From NCBI GenBank assembly GCA_963931605.1, contig OZ007031.1:1550001-1614000 (forward strand): a DNA stretch of 64,000 bases, written 5' to 3'. This document shows positions 58,219 to 64,000 of the stretch, in pieces. Under the pieces are notes generated by a model. That model did not search any database. It saw nothing but the letters and a program-made list of their open reading frames with translations, and had not been told where the DNA came from. Within the stretch, counting starts at the first letter, position 1, and each line of letters begins with the position of its first letter. Source of the stretch: CALUOB01 sp944322305. GTDB taxonomy: Bacteria > Actinomycetota > Coriobacteriia > Coriobacteriales > Coriobacteriaceae. The position numbers and the translations under genes were made by a program.

Positions 58219-59469
58219 TTACAGCGTGCCGAGGCAGGTGGCGCCCACCTGGCGGATGCCGGTGACGTAGATGTTCTCGCGGCCGAAGTACGGCGCCATG
58301 AAGTCGATGTAGCCCTCGGTGTGCTCCTTGGGGCATGCGCACATGATGACGCCCGCAAAGCCGCCGCCGTGCAGACGGCACACGCCGCCGCCGATCTTGC
58401 GCAGGTAGATCTGCGTGAGCGCCAGCGCCAGCGGAATGGGCTGCTCGGCAGCGTCACCGGTGACGTAGGCGTTCTGCAGCCACTCCCAGCTGGAATGCCC
58501 GGACGCCTCGATCATCTGGAGCACGCGTTCCTTGTCGCCGATCTTCAGCGCCTGGACGGCCTCGTCAACGCGGCCGCACTCCTCGAAGTAGTGCAGCGCG
58601 CGCAGCACGGCGCGGTCGCAGCCCACCTCGGCGCGCACCGCGGGCAGCTTCTCCAGCAGCGCGTTCTCGGACGACTCGCACAGGTTCTGCACGCCCAGTG
58701 CGCGAGCCACCATGCGCATCTCGCCTGGCACCGAGGAGTACTCCTCCGACAGGTCGGCGTGACCCTTGCCGGTGTTCACGATCACCAGGTCCAGATCCAG
58801 CGCGTCGTAGGAGAAGTCCACCTTCTCAAAGCTCACGCCGTCGGAGAAGTCCAAGAAGATGGTGCCGCCTACCGCGCACGCCATCTGGTCCATCAGGCCA
58901 GAAGCCTTCTCCCAGTACGTGTTCTCGGCGTACTGGCCGATGCGCGCGTAATCCTCCCAGGTCATGGCGTTGCCGTTGAACAGGTGGTCGATAATCACGC
59001 ACACGAGCATCTCGAACGACGCTGAAGAGCTCACGCCCGCCGACGGGATGACCTCGGTGGAGACGGTAGCGTTGAAGCCGCCCACCGCGAAGCCGCGGCT
59101 CTTGGCGGCAGCGATCATGCCGGCCACGAGCGACACGCTGCCCTGGCAGTGCGGCACGCTCTCGAGCTCGTCGATGTTGACCACGATGGGCTCGTCGTAG
59201 CCCTCGCTGATGATGGTGACCGTGTTGCTCTCGGTCCTGGCCGCAGCCGCCACCGTGTCCATGGTGATGCTCGCGGCGAGGATCTTGCCACCGTTGTGGT
59301 CGGTGTGGTTGCCGATGATCTCGGTGCGGCCCGGGGCCGAGAAATACTCGAGGTCGGCCTCGCCGAAGGCGGCGAGGTAGCGCTCCCTCAGAATCTCGAG
59401 GCGCTTCTTGGCCTCGTCGGCTGCCGCGCCGTACACCAGCTGCAGCGTTACGTTGCTGACCGTGCTCAT
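58219..59469 (-). CDS. galK: Galactokinase
   Basis: 416 aa GHMP kinase, galactose to galactose-1-phosphate. The N-terminal substrate motif reads GRTEIIGNHTDHNGG at 47-61, a variant of GRVNLIGEHTDYNDG (Thr/Asn replace the usual Val/Glu). ATP loop IPSAGVSSSASFE near 143; C-terminal GHGGGFAG variant CRLHGGGFAG. ATG with GAGAGAGGAAGCTAT upstream. Last of aga-galT-galK, after a strong inverted repeat. Confidence 0.93.
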   Translation of the reverse strand: MSTVSNVTLQLVYGAAADEAKKRLEILRERYLAAFGEADLEYFSAPGRTEIIGNHTDHNGGKILAASITMDTVAAAARTESNTVTIISEGYDEPIVVNIDELESVPHCQGSVSLVAGMIAAAKSRGFAVGGFNATVSTEVIPSAGVSSSASFEMLVCVIIDHLFNGNAMTWEDYARIGQYAENTYWEKASGLMDQMACAVGGTIFLDFSDGVSFEKVDFSYDALDLDLVIVNTGKGHADLSEEYSSVPGEMRMVARALGVQNLCESSENALLEKLPAVRAEVGCDRAVLRALHYFEECGRVDEAVQALKIGDKERVLQMIEASGHSSWEWLQNAYVTGDAAEQPIPLALALTQIYLRKIGGGVCRLHGGGFAGVIMCACPKEHTEGYIDFMAPYFGRENIYVTGIRQVGATCLGTL

Positions 59470-59633
59470 ATAGCTTCCTCTCTCACGGAGGGTTTACGGA
59501 CAAACACCCTTGTTGCGGACAAACACTCGTATGCGCGAGAAAGCGCTTCCGGACGCCCCCCGAACGTGCGCCTCCAGGCCAGAGCCTCCGGACGCGCACC
59601 TCCAGACAAGCGCTTCCACACAAGCGCACCGGC

Positions 59634-59698
59634 GGCGGGCCCTCGGGCAGCATGCCCCGCTGAGCAGGTTCACGCGGCATGCTGCCCGAGGGCCCGCC
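59634..59698. terminator. Perfect 23-bp inverted repeat between galT and galK
   Basis: Arms 59634-59656 and 59676-59698 (GGCGGGCCCTCGGGCAGCAT...), 19-base loop, starting 9 bases past the galT stop. No T-run. It may end the galT transcript, lower galK expression or stabilise the mRNA 3' end. Confidence 0.6.
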
Positions 59699-59706
59699 AG
59701 GAGAGC

Positions 59707-61284
59707 TTACGCTACGGCACCGACGAAGCGCGCAAAGGCCGCGCGGCCTTCCTCGTCGTCGGCAAAGACGGCGCAGTGCTCGAGCACCTGCGCGAAAACC
59801 TGGCCGATCTCCTGCTCAACGATACCGTCGAGCGCAGCGCGGCCGGCCTCGTCCAGCGCGCCCACGTTCTCGGGCGCATACGCGGGGTGGCGCGCAATGA
59901 TCTCGCGCGCCCACGGCGCGTGCGCGGCGATCTCGGGCACGTCGGCCGGCTCGCCACCCGCCAGGATGACCTCCTTCAGGCGGTCCATCTCGCCCAGCAA
60001 GCGCGCGGGCAGCACCGCGAGGCCCATGACCTCGATAAGGCCGATGTTCTCCTTCTTGATGTGGTGCAGCTCGGCGTGCGGATGGAAGATGCCCAGCGGG
60101 TGCTCGGCGCTCGTGCGGTTGTTGCGCAGCACCAGGTCGAGCTCGAAGGCGTCGCCGCGGCGGCGCGCGATGGGGGTGATGGTGTTGTGCGGCACGCCCT
60201 CGGTCTCGGCGAGCACGCCCACCGCCTCGTCGGAGTAGCCGCGCCAGCACGCGAGAATCTTGCTCGCCAGCTCAACCAGGCGCGTGGGATCGGCGCCGTC
60301 CAGGCGGATAACCGACATCGGCCAGTTCACGATACCCGCCTCGACGTCGTCGAAGCCGGCGAACGAAATCTTCTCGCGCAGGCCGGCGCGCGCCATCGCG
60401 AACTCGTAATGGCCGCCCTGGTAGTGCTCGTGCGTGAGGATCGAGCCGCCCACGATGGGCAGGTCGGCGTTGGAGCCCACGGTGTAGTGCGGGAACTTCT
60501 CGATGAACTCCATGAGCCGCTCGAAGGTGGTGCGGTTGATCTTCATAGGCGTGTGCTGCTCGGACAGCACGATGCAGTGCTCGTTGTAGTACACGTAGGG
60601 GCTGTACTGCAGGTACCACTGCTCGCCGGCGAGCGTGAGCGGGATCAGGCGGATCGTCTCGCGCGCGGGGTGGTCCAGGCGCCCGGCGTACCCCACGTTC
60701 TCGGGGCACAGCTGGCAGCGCGGGTAAGGCTCGGCGCCCTCCTTCTTGTTGAGCGCCGCAGCGATGGCCTTGGGGTCCTTCTCGGGCTTGGAGAGGTTGA
60801 TGGTGATGTCGAGATCGCCGTACCTGGTGGGCGTGACCCACTTGCGATCGCGCGCGATGCGGTAGGAGCGGATGTAGTCGGAGTCCAGGCACAGCTGGTA
60901 CAGGTAGTCGGTGGCCTTCTGCGGCGCCTCGTCGTAGCGCGCCCAGAACTCGCGCACCACCGCGCTCGGGCGCGGGGTCACGCAACCCATGAGCCGGGTG
61001 TCGAGAAGATCGCGGCTGGCGATGCCGGGATCGCACACGCCGCGCGCCACCGCGTCGTCGAGAAGCGCGGCGAGGATCTCCTCGAGCGCGGGCTTCTCAG
61101 GCGCAGCCTCGGCGGCCGCCACAGCCTCGGCCGGGACGAAGGCCCCGGTGGGCTGGTAGCTCAGCGCGTCGAGCATGAGGTTGGCGGCGTAGGTCACGTC
61201 GTCGCGTTCGATAAGGCCCTTGTCCAGCGCGTACGCCACCAACGCGGCGATCGCGTCCTCCACCGTGCGAAACTTACCCTCCAT
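59707..61284 (-). CDS. galT: UDP-glucose-hexose-1-phosphate uridylyltransferase (class II GalT)
   Basis: 525 aa, the length of the firmicute/Bifidobacterium-type GalT (GalT class II, about 500) rather than the 350-aa E. coli type. Exchanges UMP between UDP-glucose and galactose-1-phosphate. Landmarks include RCQLCPENVGYAGR, STLTHEHYQGG variant SILTHEHYQGGHYEF and HPHAELHHIKKENIG. The ATG has GGGGAGAAGG upstream. Sits between aga and galK. Confidence 0.94.
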   Translation of the reverse strand: MEGKFRTVEDAIAALVAYALDKGLIERDDVTYAANLMLDALSYQPTGAFVPAEAVAAAEAAPEKPALEEILAALLDDAVARGVCDPGIASRDLLDTRLMGCVTPRPSAVVREFWARYDEAPQKATDYLYQLCLDSDYIRSYRIARDRKWVTPTRYGDLDITINLSKPEKDPKAIAAALNKKEGAEPYPRCQLCPENVGYAGRLDHPARETIRLIPLTLAGEQWYLQYSPYVYYNEHCIVLSEQHTPMKINRTTFERLMEFIEKFPHYTVGSNADLPIVGGSILTHEHYQGGHYEFAMARAGLREKISFAGFDDVEAGIVNWPMSVIRLDGADPTRLVELASKILACWRGYSDEAVGVLAETEGVPHNTITPIARRRGDAFELDLVLRNNRTSAEHPLGIFHPHAELHHIKKENIGLIEVMGLAVLPARLLGEMDRLKEVILAGGEPADVPEIAAHAPWAREIIARHPAYAPENVGALDEAGRAALDGIVEQEIGQVFAQVLEHCAVFADDEEGRAAFARFVGAVA

Positions 61285-61471
61285 GGCTGACCTTCTCCCC
61301 CGGCTTGTTGCCGACGTTTCCTCTGTGGTTGCGCGCCGAACCTTTATTCGATGGTATACAAACCCTCTCCGCCCTTGCGCGGCAGGCGGAAAGCTTCCTT
61401 TACACAATCGGCAAGCGGCGGATGCGATCGCTCAAGCACTCGCCGCTTGATCCGCAAGACGGCGTACCTCA

Positions 61472-63673
61472 TCAGTCCGCGTCGTCGAGCCGCACGAAGT
61501 GGTACACGCGCGTCATGTACGGGGCGCTGCCCACCGGCAGCGGGACGCCCACGTCCATCAGCGCGTCGGCCGGGTACACGTTGCCCGAGGTAGCCTCGCG
61601 GTAGAGCGCCCCGCGAGTGAGGCCGCGCGGCACCACGTAATTGGCCACGCCGTAGCCCTCGACCTCGAGCACCACCGCACACACGATGGCCTCGCTGCCG
61701 TCCTCCGCCGCGAACTCCCAGGAGCACACCCGGTCCTTCTTGGGCGAAGAGAGCCGGTAATACAGGCCCTCGCGCACCAGCGGGTCGATCTCGCGGTACG
61801 TCTTGATCTGGCCCTTGATGAGCTCGCAGGCGCGCTCCGGCAGCTCCATCAGGTCGAGCTCGTAGCCAAAGCCGCCGCCGGCCATGGCCACCACGCCGCG
61901 CGTGGTGAGCGGCACGTCGCGCCCGTTGATCTCGTTGGGCGAAGCCGAGACGTGCGCGCCCATGGCCGAGCACGGGTAGCCGAAGGAGGTGCCGTACTGG
62001 ATGGTCATGCGGTCGTGCGCGTCGGTGTTGTCGGACGTCCAGATCTGCGGCGTGTAGTAGAGCATGCCCGCGTCGAAGCGGCCGCCGCCGGCCGAGCACC
62101 CCTCGAACAGGATGTCGGGGTAGCGCTGGATCAGACGCTCCAGAAGATCGTACAGACCCAGGATGTAGTCGTAGAGCACCTTGCCCTGATCGCTCGCGCA
62201 GCGGGAGTACACGTCCACGATGGAGCGGTTGTAGTCCCACTTCACGTACTCGATGTTGGCGGAGTCGAAGACGGCGCACAGCTGGTTGAAGATGTTTTCG
62301 CGCACGTCGGCGCGGCTCATGTCGAGCACCAGCTGGTCGCGGCCGAGCACGGGGTCCTTCCCCGGGATCGCCAGCGCCCAGTCCGGGTGCGCGCGGTACA
62401 GGTTGCTGTCCTCGCTCACCATCTCGGGCTCGACCCAGATGCCGAACTTCACACCCATGGCGTTCACGTAGTCAACCAGCTGCGAGAGCGGACCGCCCAG
62501 CTTCTGCTCGTTCACGGTCCAGTCGCCCAGCGAGCGCATGTCGTCGTAGCGGTTGGCGAACCAGCCGTCGTCCATCACGAGCATGTCGATGCCGAGCTCG
62601 GCGGCCTTGCCGGCCAAGCGCGCCAGCGAGTCGCCGTCGAAGTCGAAGTAGTGCGCCTCCCAGCTGTTGATGAGGATCGGGCGCGGGCGGTCGCGCCACG
62701 GCCCGCGGCACACGTGCTTGCGGATGCAGCGGTGCAGGTTGTGCGAGATCTTCTCGATGCCGGCGTTGGAAAAGGTCATGATGACCTCGGGGGCGATAAG
62801 CTCCTCGCCGGGCTCGAGCGGGTAGGAGAACTGCTCGTCAGAGAGGCCCATCTGCATGCGAACCTGCTCGTACTGGTCCTTCTCGACCTCGGCCAAGAAG
62901 CTGCCGGAGTACACGAAGCTCATAGACCAAGCGCGGCCGGAGGTCTCGGTGGCGTCGCGGTCGCACATGATCATGAGCGGGTTGTACTGGTTGGAGGACA
63001 TGCCGCGGCGGCTGCCCACCGAGAACGATCCGGGGGTCACGGCGCAGCGGCTGGGGCGGCGCTCCATGGCGTGGCGGCCGTTGAAGGTGATGACGTCGAA
63101 GCTGCCGTGCACCATGTCCAGGCAGGCGGTCTGCGCACGCTTCACCACGACCTTGGCCGGGCCGGCGTTGCGGATGATGGCCGCACGGGTGATGATGTCG
63201 ATCTTGGGCAGCACGCCGTAGAGCAGCTCGACCTCCAGGCCCAGGCGCTTGTCGGCCAGGGTGATGGACAGCGAGCGGGCGTCGTCGTCGGCCGACTCGG
63301 AGTACACGGCGGGCAGGCCCTTCAGGGCGTACTTGCCGTCGCGGATCTCGTGGCGATCGTAGCGCAGGTCGCACCCGAAGGTGCCGTTGGCGTCGCGCAC
63401 CACCAGCAGGGTGTTGCGCATGTCGCCGCCACCTTGGAAGGGGTACTCCTGCGGCAGCACGTCGAGCGAGTAGGTACGGTCGGACGCGTCATGCGGGCTG
63501 GCGCACATACCGCTGCGATCGGCATACGTAACCACATAGCCCATCTGGCCTTCGGTACGGGCGCCGTAGTACAGGTGCACCAGGTACCCATATTCGTCCA
63601 CCCGCATCTGGTACGTGGTGTGGTCGGTATGGATGGTGAAGGTCTTGGTAGTGCTGTCATACAGAAGCGGCAT
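61472..63673 (-). CDS. Alpha-galactosidase, GH36
   Basis: 733 aa cytosolic enzyme without a signal peptide, hydrolysing alpha-1,6-galactosides such as melibiose and raffinose. Nucleophile Asp in VKWDYNRS near 479 and acid/base Asp in WTSDNTDAHDR near 546; SWEAHYFDFD and the DDGWF loop are also GH36 marks. ATG with GAGG upstream. Downstream of a sugar ABC permease and upstream of galT, so imported galactosides are cleaved here. The gap 61285-61471 to galT holds no feature. Confidence 0.93.
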   Translation of the reverse strand: MPLLYDSTTKTFTIHTDHTTYQMRVDEYGYLVHLYYGARTEGQMGYVVTYADRSGMCASPHDASDRTYSLDVLPQEYPFQGGGDMRNTLLVVRDANGTFGCDLRYDRHEIRDGKYALKGLPAVYSESADDDARSLSITLADKRLGLEVELLYGVLPKIDIITRAAIIRNAGPAKVVVKRAQTACLDMVHGSFDVITFNGRHAMERRPSRCAVTPGSFSVGSRRGMSSNQYNPLMIMCDRDATETSGRAWSMSFVYSGSFLAEVEKDQYEQVRMQMGLSDEQFSYPLEPGEELIAPEVIMTFSNAGIEKISHNLHRCIRKHVCRGPWRDRPRPILINSWEAHYFDFDGDSLARLAGKAAELGIDMLVMDDGWFANRYDDMRSLGDWTVNEQKLGGPLSQLVDYVNAMGVKFGIWVEPEMVSEDSNLYRAHPDWALAIPGKDPVLGRDQLVLDMSRADVRENIFNQLCAVFDSANIEYVKWDYNRSIVDVYSRCASDQGKVLYDYILGLYDLLERLIQRYPDILFEGCSAGGGRFDAGMLYYTPQIWTSDNTDAHDRMTIQYGTSFGYPCSAMGAHVSASPNEINGRDVPLTTRGVVAMAGGGFGYELDLMELPERACELIKGQIKTYREIDPLVREGLYYRLSSPKKDRVCSWEFAAEDGSEAIVCAVVLEVEGYGVANYVVPRGLTRGALYREATSGNVYPADALMDVGVPLPVGSAPYMTRVYHFVRLDDAD

Positions 63674-63726
63674 GATTCCTCAATTCTGAGAGCAATGCTG
63701 AAAATAACTGCTGTCCCGGCTTACAA

Positions 63727-63757
63727 CTCGGGCCCCATCAAAAAGGTGGGGCCCGAG
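63727..63757. terminator. Perfect 11-bp stem after the sugar permease
   Basis: CTCGGGCCCCA (63727-63737) and TGGGGCCCGAG (63747-63757) with a 9-base loop, between the permease stop and alpha-galactosidase start. No T-run; it may attenuate read-through into the downstream gene. Confidence 0.55.
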
Positions 63758-63789
63758 CGCAGGAGAGGGGACGAGCTCAGTGGGTAATG

Positions 63790-64000
63790 CTACTTCACTG
63801 CGCCATTCGTAACGCCGCTGATGATCTGCTTCTGAGCAAAAATGTAGAAGATGATCATCGGGAGCATGGCGAGCAGGTACGAGGCGAACGCCAGGTTGTA
63901 GTTGGTGGCGAACGCAGTCTGGAAGCTCATCTGCGCGAGCGGCAGCGTGTTGACGCCGGAGCCGCCCATGATGACCAGCGGGGTCATGACGTCGTTCCAC
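63790..64000 (-). CDS. Carbohydrate ABC transporter permease (MalG type), C-terminal fragment
   Basis: The last 70 residues; the gene runs off the right edge. The end of the inner-membrane permease has the family's WND...PLV entry just before a helix (LAFASYLLAMLPMIIFYIFA) and the C-terminal QKQIISGVTNGAVK typical of MalG-like proteins. It precedes alpha-galactosidase, so it probably takes part in galactoside uptake. Confidence 0.88.
   Translation of the reverse strand, partial: WNDVMTPLVIMGGSGVNTLPLAQMSFQTAFATNYNLAFASYLLAMLPMIIFYIFAQKQIISGVTNGAVK

Overview
This 64 kb window is very GC-rich (roughly two thirds G+C), gene-dense and mostly transcribed leftward. The gene set points to a gut-type actinobacterium of the class Coriobacteriia (Collinsella/Olsenella-like): type III glutamine synthetase, lysine-type MurE, a MetA/MetY methionine route, firmicute-type GalT with a GH36 alpha-galactosidase, and AbiEi/DUF559-like proteins. 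The class is inferred from gene content only; there is no rRNA here, and I saw no tRNA.

Layout. (1) 0.1-5.9 kb: a soluble VirD4/TraG-like ATPase, a fusion of a SEDS (FtsW/RodA) membrane domain to a Ser/Thr-kinase-like domain, and a convergent FHA-domain gene. This is the most unusual protein cluster. (2) 6.2-18.5 kb: glnN, ilvC, ilvN, ilvB, ilvD, murE and ilvA, all leftward: nitrogen assimilation, branched-chain amino acids and peptidoglycan. (3) 18.6-28.4 kb: an orphan ABC ATPase, a HAD phosphatase, a Gfo/Idh/MocA oxidoreductase, the divergent pair metY/metA, a GT51 glycosyltransferase, a VOC protein and the transporter cstA, which has an attenuator-like leader. (4) 29.3-37 kb: azlCD (azlC looks frameshifted), a three-gene ABC-2 exporter and a divergent LuxR-type two-component system with palindromes between them. 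(5) 37-42.3 kb: two mirror-image arrays of a degenerate repeat in exact 30-nt register around a DUF559-like gene, then an SRAP protein, a broken TauE gene and a GNAT. (6) 42.4-49.8 kb: moxR-DUF58-transglutaminase operon, a DUF218 protein and a LysE exporter. (7) 50-57.4 kb: a polar amino-acid ABC transporter, pckA, a decayed HEPN/MNT toxin-antitoxin pair, a small unknown gene and an AbiEi/DUF559 gene. (8) 57.4-64 kb: a degenerate repeat array and a leftward galactoside cluster: the 3' end of a sugar ABC permease, alpha-galactosidase, galT and galK.

Functional links. Branched-chain amino-acid synthesis (ilvCNBD, ilvA), export (azlCD) and a possible isoleucine-reading leader before cstA lie within 21 kb. 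MetA (acetyl-type, Glu111) and MetY form a matched O-acetylhomoserine route. Alpha-galactosidase, GalK and GalT form a route from alpha-galactosides to UDP-galactose.

Intergenic space is unusually structured. I count at least six families of inverted-repeat elements. One is a covarying hairpin in seven copies, mostly at the ends of leftward genes. One is a 126-bp element with 16-bp terminal inverted repeats, present twice and nested among the hairpins. Others have 19-36-bp arms. A short repeat core (GGGCGAGAA, reverse TTCTCGCCC) makes up the 30-nt arrays and recurs in intergenic DNA and inside low-complexity protein linkers.
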